Shown: positions 5,689-12,967, counted from the stretch's first letter. The stretch is DNA of 21,190 bases from CAYQLT01 sp964418425 (GCA_964418425.1 CAYQLT010000044.1:1-21190); one strand, 5' to 3'. Made by a program: numbers and translations. Notes: a model not told the origin generated them from the sequence alone.

Positions 5689-7455
5689 GTGGTGGAGCAG
5701 ACGCTCGTCGAGCAAAGCGCGCAGGCGGCAGCTTTCCGGCGCTGCGAGGTGACCGGCTTTCGGGTTCACCGGGCAGCGGAGCGGCTCATCACCGTCAATG
5801 CGGTCACGGCCGTCGCGTTCCTGGCGCTGGGAGGGGTGTTGGCCCTGCTCATCGCCCTCACCCGCTGGCAGGCCGTGCACCTGCTCCCGGCCGAGTGGTT
5901 TTACCGGTTCGTGACCGCGCACGGGACGACGATGCTGGTTTTCTGGATCGTCTTCTTCGAGGTGGCGGGACTGTACTTTGGCGGCGCCGTGCTGCTCAAC
6001 GCGCGGCTCGTAGCGCCCACGGCTGCCTGGGCGGCATACGGCCTGATGCTGGCCGGAGCCCTGATGGCCGAAGCGGTGATGCTCTCGGGGCGCTCCACGG
6101 TGATGCTGACCGCATATCCGCCGCTGAAGGGCCATCCCCTCTTCTACCTGGGGCTGTTGCTGTTTGCCGTGGGCGCGCTGGTGGCCGTAGCGCTGTTTTT
6201 GGCCACCGTCCTCAACGCCCGCCGGGAAGGGGTCGTCACCGGGTCGCTGCCCCTGGTGACCTACGCCTTTGTGGCTGCGGCCGTCCTGGCCGTCTTCGCG
6301 CTGCTTAGCGGCGCCATGGCCCTGATCCCCACCTTCGCCTGGTCCATGGGGTGGATCCCCTCCGTCGACCCGGCCTTCTACCGGCTGCTCTTCTGGGGCT
6401 TCGGGCACGGCAGCCAGCAGGTCAACCTCGCTGCCATGGTGGGGGTCTGGTACGCCCTGGCCAGCCTGACCACGGGGGCACGGCCCGTCCACGAAGGGCT
6501 TAGCCGGGTGGCCTTTTTGCTGTATGTGCTGTTCATTCAGCTGGGCTCCATCCACCACCTGTTGGTGGACCCCGGCCTGGGCACATCCAACCGCATCATG
6601 AACACCAGTTATTTCCTCTACCTGGCGGTGCTGGCGAGCCTGATCCATGCGTTCTCCATCCCGGGAGCCGTCGAGGTGGCCCAGCGGGAACGGGGGCTTG
6701 GGACCGGGCTGTTCGGCTGGCTGCGCCGGGCGCCGTGGGGTGAACCGGGGTTTTCCGCCCTGGCCTTGTCCTTCGTCCTCTTCGGGTTTCTGGCGGGCGT
6801 AAGCGGGGTCCTGATCGGCACCATGCAGCTCAACATGCTGGTTCACAATACCCTGGTGGTCCCCGGCCACTTCCACGCCACCGTGGTGGCCGGCACCACC
6901 CTGGCCTTCATGGGCATCACCTACTACCTGCTTCCCCTCATCACCCGCCGCCGGCTGATGGGCCGAGGCGTGGCCCGGGTGCAGCCGTGGGTGTTCGCTG
7001 CAGGTCTGACCCTTCTGGTGGGCGGCATGCTCCTCACGGGGCGGCTGGGGCTACCCCGGCGCGTCTGGGATATCACCTACGCCCGGGCGACCGTGCCGGT
7101 ACCCGGTTTTGACGGCCTGCCCGTGCAGCTGGGACTGGCGCTGGTGGGCATCGGCGGGGTGGTGTCGGTGATCGGCGGGGCGATGTTTGTGGGCGTCGCC
7201 CTGGCCACCTTGTTGGCAGGCCGCACCAGTCCCAACCCGGTAGAGGGCCTGCGCCTGGCTCTGGCCGCCAACCCGGGGCCGGGTGCAACGGCCGAGCAGC
7301 CGCCGGCGGCCCGAGAGGGGTGGAGTCGGGCCGGGCTTCTCAATGGTTTTCATGCCCCGGGAACGCTGGCGTTGTGCTTTCTGTTCCTGGCCTGGTTTGC
7401 GGTGAGCTACGCCGTCGCCTGGGTGGGGCTCAGCCGCACCTGGTGGGTGAGCTAA
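5689..7455 (+). CDS. Heme-copper reductase subunit I, B-family, lacking the active-site Tyr (possible NO reductase)
   Basis: A 588-residue polytopic protein that can be aligned by eye with Thermus ba3 subunit I over most of its length. Low-spin heme ligands are His78 (TAHGTTM) and His396; the high-spin heme ligand is His394 (VPGHFH); CuB ligands are His240, His289 and His290 (GSIHHLLVDPG). The helix VI motif reads FGHGSQQVN where ba3 has TGHPIVYFW, so the residue four after CuB His240 is Gln244, not the His-cross-linked Tyr that every oxygen reductase needs. The cbb3 alternative, a Tyr six before the first HH His, is Ile283. K-channel positions are mixed: Ser317 and Tyr255 are kept, while Thr312 is His320 and Tyr244 is Val251 (Thermus numbers from memory). 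NO reductases derived from the oxidase superfamily lose this Tyr. A GTG start (5689 or 5692) was used. Confidence 0.9.
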   Translation: MVEQTLVEQSAQAAAFRRCEVTGFRVHRAAERLITVNAVTAVAFLALGGVLALLIALTRWQAVHLLPAEWFYRFVTAHGTTMLVFWIVFFEVAGLYFGGAVLLNARLVAPTAAWAAYGLMLAGALMAEAVMLSGRSTVMLTAYPPLKGHPLFYLGLLLFAVGALVAVALFLATVLNARREGVVTGSLPLVTYAFVAAAVLAVFALLSGAMALIPTFAWSMGWIPSVDPAFYRLLFWGFGHGSQQVNLAAMVGVWYALASLTTGARPVHEGLSRVAFLLYVLFIQLGSIHHLLVDPGLGTSNRIMNTSYFLYLAVLASLIHAFSIPGAVEVAQRERGLGTGLFGWLRRAPWGEPGFSALALSFVLFGFLAGVSGVLIGTMQLNMLVHNTLVVPGHFHATVVAGTTLAFMGITYYLLPLITRRRLMGRGVARVQPWVFAAGLTLLVGGMLLTGRLGLPRRVWDITYARATVPVPGFDGLPVQLGLALVGIGGVVSVIGGAMFVGVALATLLAGRTSPNPVEGLRLALAANPGPGATAEQPPAAREGWSRAGLLNGFHAPGTLALCFLFLAWFAVSYAVAWVGLSRTWWVS

Positions 7456-8300
7456 GCCCCCGGCTGGGCCGGGCCAAGGGCGGGGGAGGGCGCCCCGGAG
7501 TCGGGCGCCCCCTCGTCGGCGCTTCGCAGCCACTCTCGCACCAGCCCTACGATGGCCAGCGCATAGACCATGTTACCGTGCTCCCACAGGATGCCGGCCC
7601 CCAGCATCTGGTCGGCCATGGGGCTCAAACCGAAAAGGCGAGGCGCGGCGAAATAGGTGGCGTACAGGGGACGGCCGGCGGTCGCGTTGACGAAGCTCAC
7701 CAGCCAGTTGAAGACCCACGTACCCCCCAACACCGCCAGTCGAACGCCGCGGGGCGCGCCCGAAAAGGGATGGGGCAACAGCACCGCTCCCCAAAAGAGC
7801 AAACCGGCCCCCAGGGGCAGCAGGTCTTGCAGCGTGGCGATCCACGGTATCTGGGAGGCCACGTCGGTCCGGATCCCGCAGGCCAGACGCGGCCCGCCCA
7901 GGGCCACCGGAAGATGCCACAGCGCCAGCACGCCGTTGTACAGGATGGCCGCCGGGACCGCCGACCCTCGCCACGGCATCAGCCGGCCCCAGGTGGGGTG
8001 GCGAAGCCACCGCTCCAGTGCGGCGACGGGAATAGCCAGCACCAGCAGGGGCGCTGCCGCCATCTGCAAAAGCATGTGCTGGGCCACGTGCAGGGAGAAC
8101 AGGTAGCGGTCCGCCGCCCGGTCCAGCGGCGAGATGAGGGCGACGACAACGAGCCCCAGCCCCGCCACGAACTGCACGACCTGTCGGCGCCGAGGTCGAA
8201 ATCGACGCACGCCTGCCAGGTAGGCGTAAAGCCCGAGGCCCAGGCCGGCCAAGATGACAGGGTTCCAGTTCCACCCGATGGCCCAGATGCTCGCTTGCAT
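7452..8300 (-). CDS. ctaG: CtaG-type cytochrome oxidase assembly factor (caa3_CtaG family)
   Basis: A membrane protein of 282 residues with about seven hydrophobic helices. The typical CtaG signature, two histidines near a Met before a Pro-rich helix, is seen as SLHVAQHMLLQMAAAPLLVL, with LWHLPVAL and a C-terminal HGNMVYALAIVGLVREW. Members help assemble copper-containing terminal oxidases, probably through CuB loading. The ATG at 8300 has only a weak ribosome binding site; a TTG at 8333 with GAGGGGG 6 nt upstream would add 11 residues and is a fair alternative. The stop overlaps the subunit I stop by 4 nt in convergent orientation. It lies downstream of the NosL-type regulator and the PCu(A)C gene, and may also have its own promoter at 8346-8351. 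Confidence 0.88.
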   Translation of the reverse strand: MQASIWAIGWNWNPVILAGLGLGLYAYLAGVRRFRPRRRQVVQFVAGLGLVVVALISPLDRAADRYLFSLHVAQHMLLQMAAAPLLVLAIPVAALERWLRHPTWGRLMPWRGSAVPAAILYNGVLALWHLPVALGGPRLACGIRTDVASQIPWIATLQDLLPLGAGLLFWGAVLLPHPFSGAPRGVRLAVLGGTWVFNWLVSFVNATAGRPLYATYFAAPRLFGLSPMADQMLGAGILWEHGNMVYALAIVGLVREWLRSADEGAPDSGAPSPALGPAQPGA

Positions 8301-8345
8301 GGTCTCGTGCCCGATGCGGCCGTGGCGCCACAACGCCGCCCCCTC

Positions 8346-8351
8346 ATTATA
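8346..8351 (-). promoter_or_regulatory. Possible -10 element of ctaG
   Basis: The minus strand reads TATAAT, a perfect -10 hexamer and a rarity in this GC-rich DNA, 45 nt before the ctaG ATG. No good -35 lies 16-18 nt upstream. If the TTG start at 8333 is real, the leader would be almost absent. Confidence 0.4.
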
Positions 8352-8406
8352 GCGGCATGATGGCGGTCCAGGCTGCCCGTACGGCAGCGGCGAAGGCCAT
8401 CCCCAC

Positions 8407-9039
8407 CTAGTCGGCGTCCGCGTGGCCTCCGTGCTGACGCCCGGGCCCTTCGGCCCCGTGCAGGGCCATCTCGGCATGAATGCGGGTGCGTGCTGCCTGC
8501 AGGCTCAGGACCTCGCCCCCAAAGCCCCGCCGAAAGCGCTCGGCATCCTCCAGCCTGCCGAAGGGCAGCACGGCCGGCGAGCAGCAAACCACCAGCTCCG
8601 GCGCCACCACATAAAAGGCGGTGCGCGCATTGAGGCTGTGCCCGAAAAGGAAGTCCATCGCCATCGCGGCGTACGTCTCGTCACCCAGCAGCATCAACCC
8701 GCAGTGGGCGCAGCATGCCGAAACCGGCCCCGTGCGTTGGTCCTGCACCGTGAAGGCGTGGCGCCCGTCGATGGGCTTGGCACACGCCCTGCAGCGCTCC
8801 GAAGGCGGGTGAGCGGCCGCAAGGCCCGCCGCGGCAGAGACGGGTCTCCCCTGCCAGCTGCCCGCTGCCACCGCTCCCCCCCGCACCTTGCGGGCGTAGC
8901 CCTGGCTCACCAGAGCGTCCAGGTCCCGGTGGAGCGTCATGGGGGAGACCCCGAGTTGCCGGGAGAGGCTGGCGATGTGAACCGCGCCCCGCTCGGAGAG
9001 TTCCCTGAGAATCCGGGACCGGCGTTGAACGGGAAGCAT
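8407..9039 (-). CDS. DeoR-type HTH regulator fused to a NosL-like, Cys-rich metal-binding domain
   Basis: A 210-residue soluble protein. Residues 5-52 form a DeoR winged helix (RILRELSERGAVHIASLSRQL, VSPMTLHRDLDAL). Residues ~80-185 resemble NosL, the copper-binding accessory protein of nitrous oxide reductase: CRACAKPIDG with paired Cys (83, 86), a second cluster CCAHCG (109, 110, 113), CC at 152-153, then the NosL-like ending 'LEDAERFRRGFGGEVLSL'. The tail is rich in His. The usual DeoR sugar-phosphate sensor domain is absent. The ATG at 9039 follows GGAAGGCGGG. The gene lies between PCu(A)C and ctaG, converging on the reductase operon, so I infer a copper- (or redox-) sensing regulator of these genes. 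NosL homology is by pattern; a zinc-ribbon-like fold is an alternative. Confidence 0.78.
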   Translation of the reverse strand: MLPVQRRSRILRELSERGAVHIASLSRQLGVSPMTLHRDLDALVSQGYARKVRGGAVAAGSWQGRPVSAAAGLAAAHPPSERCRACAKPIDGRHAFTVQDQRTGPVSACCAHCGLMLLGDETYAAMAMDFLFGHSLNARTAFYVVAPELVVCCSPAVLPFGRLEDAERFRRGFGGEVLSLQAARTRIHAEMALHGAEGPGRQHGGHADAD

Positions 9040-9094
9040 CCGCCCGCCTTCCACGGGGCTTGCCAACCCCCTTCGGCCGCCGAACGCTCACACC

Positions 9095-9610
9095 TCAGCT
9101 GCCGGCCGCCCTTACCTCCACCTCCAGGGTCAGCTCTTGGTCCCCTTCAAACGTGAGGGTCACCGCAAACCGGTCACCGGGGTTGAGATCACGTAGCAGG
9201 CCGAAAAGCATGATGTGCAAGCCGCCGGGCCGCAGCTCCACCCGGCCACCGGCGGGAACCTCGATGCGATCCACCGGGCGCATCCGGGCGATTTGGCCCT
9301 CCAGCCGCGTCTCGTGCAGCTCGGCCGCCCTCGCCACCTCCGTGCGCACGCCCACCAGCGCCAGCGGGCGTTGGCCGGTGTTGATCAGGGTCAGGTAGAT
9401 GGCGCTGGTCGCTCCCATGCCCGCGCCCCCGTGGGCACCGTGGGACGACGGTCCTTCCCCTGCCGGCATGGCGGCGGCCGGTCGGGCCCAGGCCCCCGTC
9501 ACCTGAACCGGCGGTGCCGGCGCAGCCTGCATCGACCAACCGACGGCCGTCACAAGCACCGCCGCCAGCAAAGGCACGACGACCAGCAACGCTCGCACGA
9601 GTACCCGCAT
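9095..9610 (-). CDS. PCu(A)C-type periplasmic copper chaperone
   Basis: A 171-residue exported protein with an N-terminal hydrophobic segment (residues 3-24), acting as a signal peptide or anchor. The Cu(I) site follows the PCu(A)C consensus H-x10-M-x21-H-x-M exactly: His99, Met110, His132 and Met134. An extra Met/His-rich insert lies at about 48-66 (MPAGEGPSSHGAHGGAGMG) and may bind copper too. In known systems this protein delivers Cu(I) to the CuA centre of subunit II, and the adjacent reductase has such a centre. The ATG at 10 nt after AAAGGAG was chosen; a longer open frame upstream has no support. It is the first gene of the minus-strand copper operon, 55 nt ahead of the HTH-NosL gene. 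Confidence 0.92.
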   Translation of the reverse strand: MRVLVRALLVVVPLLAAVLVTAVGWSMQAAPAPPVQVTGAWARPAAAMPAGEGPSSHGAHGGAGMGATSAIYLTLINTGQRPLALVGVRTEVARAAELHETRLEGQIARMRPVDRIEVPAGGRVELRPGGLHIMLFGLLRDLNPGDRFAVTLTFEGDQELTLEVEVRAAGS

Positions 9611-9951
9611 CCGAAGGTCTCCTTTCCACCTGCACGAGCCCTTTCCCCAGATGAACAACACCAGCGTCTCGGGAGCCACCAAACGTTTCGTCACATTACT
9701 TAACATTCCTTCTGACCGGGACCCGAGAACCAATATCCCTGGCCCGGTTCCCGCAGTCGCTCACCCACCGCGGAGGATTCCCGGCGCCGCAAGTAAGTCG
9801 CGGTATCCACCGGTGTTCGAGAGGTGACGGGCCGCTTCGCCTGATCCCCAACCGAGTTACAGGCTTGACAGGCTGGTGTGTTCCGATCGCTTCTGTGATA
9901 TGAATCGGCCCGGAGGGTCATGGGATACCGGGGGTTTCCTCAAGCCGGGCC
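9611..9951. other. 341-nt non-coding region upstream of the copper operon
   Basis: It should hold the promoter of the PCu(A)C operon and the end of the diguanylate cyclase transcript. Directly after the cyclase stop, GGCCCGG (9907-9913) and CCGGGCC (9945-9951) form a 7-bp stem without a T-tract. Further along the minus strand there are GAACC/GGTTC arms around GATATT (near 9734-9762), an AT-rich box with TTAAGTAATGTGACG (about 9690-9704), and AAACGTTT, a perfect 8-bp palindrome (9681-9688). No known riboswitch class or firm promoter was recognised. A 73-residue open frame on the minus strand (9700-9921) has no support. Confidence 0.4.
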
Positions 9952-11253
9952 TCACCGAGCCGCACCATGGCTGCTCGCGTACACCCGATCCCGGCCGGCG
10001 CGCTTGGCGGCGTAGAGGGCTCGGTCCGCGGCCATCAGCAGCTGCGGCGCGTCCTGCCCGTCTGCGGGAAAAGCCGCAACGCCCACGCTCACGGTGATGG
10101 CCGCCCCGGCCCCAACCGGGGTGGCAGCCACCATGGCGCGGATGCGCTCCGCGACTGCCGCCGCACCGGTCAGCGGCGTCTCCGGAAGGATAAGGGCAAA
10201 CTCGTCTCCCCCGTATCGGGCCGGAAAGTCAGCCGGCCGCACCTGCCGGCGTATGGCCTGGGCCACAGCCCTCAAAGCCTCGTCTCCGGCCGGGTGGCCG
10301 TGGGCATCGTTGAAAGCCTTGAAGTGGTCAAGGTCGAACATCAGCAGCGACAGGGGGCGGCGGTACCGGCGCGCCCTTTCCACCTCGTCGTGCAACCGTC
10401 GGTGAAGCTCCCGATGGTTGTACAGACCCGTGACCGGATCCTGGATGGCCAGCTCCTCCAGCGCCGCCCGATCCGCTTCCAGGCGCGCCGCCATGGAGTT
10501 GAAGGTGGCCCCAACCTTCTCCAATTCCGCATACGCCAGGGGCGGAACCCGGTAGGAAAGCTCACCGGCCCCGAGACGGCGGGCGGCTTCTCCAAGCTCC
10601 CCCAGGGGAGACAGGATGGAGCGCACGAGCCTGGCCGCCAGAGCCGACGCGGCAGCCAGCCCGGCAAGCAACAGCAGGGAGATGACCAGCAGCATCCGGC
10701 CGTAAAAGGCACGAGCGGTCTCCAGGTGGTCTTCCATCTCCCGGTTGGCCAGGGCGTGGATCCGCCCGAGGTCCTCCACGGCCCGGTCGACGAGAGCGTC
10801 CAACCTCTCCATCTGCTCGGCTCCATCGGGGTTGTTCACGGGATCGGGCAAGGCCAGGATGGACTCTCCCAGGGCGTGGATCTCCCGCCACCGCCGCTGG
10901 GTCGCCTGCACCAAATCGACTTCTCCCGCAAGACCGAAAGGGCGGCGGAGGAGTTCCTGGAATTTCTTTTCCACCTCCTCACTCAAGCGGGCAAAGGCCT
11001 CCCGCTCCGACGGCGAGCCATGAACCAGGTAGTCGTTGGCCGGCATGGGCACCCTCAGGAGAAGCAGTTGCAGGTCGGCGACGGGGTGCATTTCCTCCAT
11101 CGCCTCTTCCACGACCTCTTCAAAGACGGAGACCACATGGCGAAGGATGATTACAGACACAGCTCCCAGCACCACGGTGGGGATCAACATCCCCACCGCT
11201 GCGGCCACCATGGCCCTTCCTATCGAGCGCCGAACCCGACGCCCTTGGTGCAT
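9952..11253 (-). CDS. Membrane-bound diguanylate cyclase (4-helix sensor, HAMP, GGDEF)
   Basis: A 433-residue protein: transmembrane helix 1 at ~13-37, an extracytoplasmic helical-bundle sensor at ~40-183, helix 2 at ~187-210, a HAMP domain at ~208-260 and a GGDEF domain at ~270-425. The active site reads RYGGDEF (GGDEF at 348-352), and the inhibitory I-site RPAD (339-342) sits the canonical five residues upstream, so it should make c-di-GMP from two GTP with product inhibition. The ATG at 11253 follows GGGGAGGG; an in-frame ATG at 11337, overlapping the dehydrogenase stop, would add 28 residues without hydrophobic character. The gene lies downstream of the dehydrogenase on the same strand. 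A c-di-GMP riboswitch occurs 5 kb away. Confidence 0.93.
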   Translation of the reverse strand: MHQGRRVRRSIGRAMVAAAVGMLIPTVVLGAVSVIILRHVVSVFEEVVEEAMEEMHPVADLQLLLLRVPMPANDYLVHGSPSEREAFARLSEEVEKKFQELLRRPFGLAGEVDLVQATQRRWREIHALGESILALPDPVNNPDGAEQMERLDALVDRAVEDLGRIHALANREMEDHLETARAFYGRMLLVISLLLLAGLAAASALAARLVRSILSPLGELGEAARRLGAGELSYRVPPLAYAELEKVGATFNSMAARLEADRAALEELAIQDPVTGLYNHRELHRRLHDEVERARRYRRPLSLLMFDLDHFKAFNDAHGHPAGDEALRAVAQAIRRQVRPADFPARYGGDEFALILPETPLTGAAAVAERIRAMVAATPVGAGAAITVSVGVAAFPADGQDAPQLLMAADRALYAAKRAGRDRVYASSHGAAR

Positions 11254-11330
11254 CCGGGTTTTGCCCTCCCCGCCCGTCGCCGGGCGCCTCATGCCGTCTT
11301 CGGGTTTGCCGGCAGGCCCGCTCCCGAAAC

Positions 11331-12161
11331 TTACCATGCTGTCGACCCGCCCTCAACCGGCAGCACCACCCCGGTGATGAACGAGGCCTCCCCCGACGCC
11401 AAAAAGAGCACCGCACTTGCGATCTCCTCGGGACTGGCCACGCGCTGAAGGGGACATGCGTCCGCCAGGCGCGCCGCCTCCTTCGGGTCGGCCAGCAGGT
11501 CGGCGGTCATGGGCGTCGCCACCCAACCCGGCGCCACCGCGTTGACCCGGATGCGATGGGGCGCATAGCTGACCGCCATGGCCCGGGTCAGCGCCACCAC
11601 GCCCCCTTTGCTGGCCGAGTAGGCGTGGGTGTCCGTGGGCGGGGACGCGCCCACCAAAGCCTCGTCCGACGCCACGTTGACGACCGAGCCGCCACCGCCC
11701 TGGATCATGAGCGGGATCAGGTACTTGCTGCACAAAAACACACCCGTCAGGTTCACCGCCAAAACCCTCATCCACGCCTCAAGGCTGCAGCGGTGCACCG
11801 GTCCATCCCCTATGGGACGACCGCTGATCCCCGCGTTGTTGACCAGCACGTCGCACCGACCGAACCGGGCCGCCACCTCTTGGGCCATCGCCTCCACCTG
11901 CTCCGGGACGCTCACGTCGGCCCCGACCCACAAACTCCGGCAGCCCGTGCGCCGACCGATCTCGCCCACCATCTGCTGGGTCTGCCGGCCTTCCTCTTCG
12001 CGCACGTCCACCACGACCACCGCCTGGGCCCCCTCCTGCGCGAAGCGCAGGGCGACCGCACGGCCGATACCGCGAGCAGCCCCTGTCACCACCGCCACTC
12101 GACCTCGCAAATGGCCGTGGTGATGCGACGGCTGATGGCAGGATTCTACCACCTCGGGCAT
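11331..12161 (-). CDS. Short-chain dehydrogenase/reductase (classical SDR, NAD-preferring)
   Basis: A 276-residue classical SDR. It has the cofactor motif TGAARGIG (26-33), Asp52 at the end of the second beta-strand (favouring NAD(H) over NADP(H)), NNAG (108-111), and the catalytic set Asn137, Ser165, Tyr181 and Lys185 (YSASK), followed by PGWVATPM. The C-terminal GGSTAW end is usual for FabG/glucose-dehydrogenase-like enzymes. The substrate cannot be deduced. The first ~18 residues are His-rich and precede the domain. The ATG at 12161 follows AGGGGG by 9 nt. The stop lies within the first codons of a possible upstream start of the diguanylate cyclase, so the two genes are probably cotranscribed, an odd pairing without obvious functional link. 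A ~200-nt structured leader precedes it. Confidence 0.92.
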   Translation of the reverse strand: MPEVVESCHQPSHHHGHLRGRVAVVTGAARGIGRAVALRFAQEGAQAVVVVDVREEEGRQTQQMVGEIGRRTGCRSLWVGADVSVPEQVEAMAQEVAARFGRCDVLVNNAGISGRPIGDGPVHRCSLEAWMRVLAVNLTGVFLCSKYLIPLMIQGGGGSVVNVASDEALVGASPPTDTHAYSASKGGVVALTRAMAVSYAPHRIRVNAVAPGWVATPMTADLLADPKEAARLADACPLQRVASPEEIASAVLFLASGEASFITGVVLPVEGGSTAW

Positions 12162-12369
12162 CTTGGCGAGCCCCCTGCCTGTCGGTGGGTTCTTCGCGCG
12201 CTGAAGCCTGCGGGGGCGCAGGCTTCAGGACGGCGAAAGGGTGATGCGGGAGGGTGGACCCTTTCCTGCCGCACGCGCGGCCCGGCGTGCCGACGTCCGC
12301 AGCCTGACGGTCAGGCAGTGACGCCCTCCCGGAGGCAGGATGAAACCGCCAGGGCAGCTGAGAATGGCC
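12162..12369 (-). other. Structured 208-nt region between the beta-barrel gene and the SDR gene
   Basis: It holds several inverted repeats: a perfect 12-bp hairpin CTGAAGCCTGCG-GGGG-CGCAGGCTTCAG (12201-12228), arms GAAAGGGT/ACCCTTTC (12235-12265), a GCACGC/GCGTGC pair near 12270-12290, and the palindrome GCCTGACGGTCAGGC (12302-12316). None is followed by a T-tract on the minus strand. It could be the SDR leader, an RNA element, or a dispersed palindromic repeat. No known riboswitch consensus was recognised. Confidence 0.45.
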
Positions 12370-12915
12370 TCACAACTGAAAACCCATCCCGGCGTGCGTG
12401 CTTACGACTCCAGCCCCCACCGACTCCCAGTTTCCGAATCGCCAGGCGTGCCAGCGAACCTCGGCCCAGGCCCACAGGTTGCTCCCCAGTTCGTATTGGG
12501 CGCCGCCCACCGCATACAGGTCCCCGCCGGTCCAGCTGCTGGTGCTCGACGCCCACCGGCCGATGGAAATCCCGGCACCCGCATACGGCCTGAGAGAGGA
12601 TAGCCGGGTTGACAGGTCAGCGGCGTATCGGGACACCTCCAGCCTGTAGAGCCCCGACGCATCTGCGCCGATGTAGCGCCATTCCCCCGACCTCCAGTAC
12701 TCCCCGCCGAAGCGCGCCGAAAGGTTGCTCACGACAAACGGCCGTATCCACACGCCGCCATGAACCCCGAATCCCCCCGGAAACAGGGCGCCGCCCCCGC
12801 TGATGGTGTACTCTGCTGCCGAAGCGCCCGTGGCGCCGGCCGCCAGCGTCACAAGGAGCGCCACCGCCCATATGCCAACCGCCCGATGCCTTTGCTTGCC
12901 GCCTGACCTCCTCAA
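12370..12915 (-). CDS. Predicted small outer-membrane beta-barrel protein (exported)
   Basis: A ~181-residue protein with an N-terminal signal peptide (basic start, hydrophobic AVGIWAVALLVTLAAGATG, probable cut ASA|AE). The rest is Gly/aromatic-rich with alternating polar/hydrophobic strands such as YTISGGGALF, FGVHGGVWIRPF, ARFGGEYW, YAGAGISIG, LYAVGGAQYELG and WAWAEVRWHAW, ending in AGMGFQL. This is the pattern of small eight-stranded outer-membrane barrels (OmpA/OmpW-like 'outer membrane beta-barrel' families). The start is unsettled: TTG at 12915 has AAAGGGGG 8 nt upstream and places the signal peptide correctly; the frame stays open to 13077. In a monoderm such a protein would be odd, so it hints at an outer membrane. 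A secreted beta-rich protein is the alternative. Confidence 0.6.
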   Translation of the reverse strand: MRRSGGKQRHRAVGIWAVALLVTLAAGATGASAAEYTISGGGALFPGGFGVHGGVWIRPFVVSNLSARFGGEYWRSGEWRYIGADASGLYRLEVSRYAADLSTRLSSLRPYAGAGISIGRWASSTSSWTGGDLYAVGGAQYELGSNLWAWAEVRWHAWRFGNWESVGAGVVSTHAGMGFQL

Positions 12916-12967
12916 CGACCTTGCCCCCTTTCGAACGAGCTCCGTCGTCGCAGACCACCGCAGTCGG

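Noticed and set aside
5476..6876. 466-residue minus-strand open frame opposite subunit I
   Set aside because: Low-complexity Gln/His/Gly-rich shadow of a membrane protein gene with all metal ligands.
9780..9830. T-box-like core (GGTGGATACCGCG on the minus strand)
   Set aside because: The core has one extra base, no stem I or terminator with T-tract follows, and the downstream gene is a copper chaperone rather than an amino-acid gene.
9700..9921. Minus-strand open frame of 73 residues with some plausible composition
   Set aside because: No good ribosome binding site, no recognisable family, and it fills a spacer likely to hold regulatory sites. A remnant of an old gene cannot be excluded.
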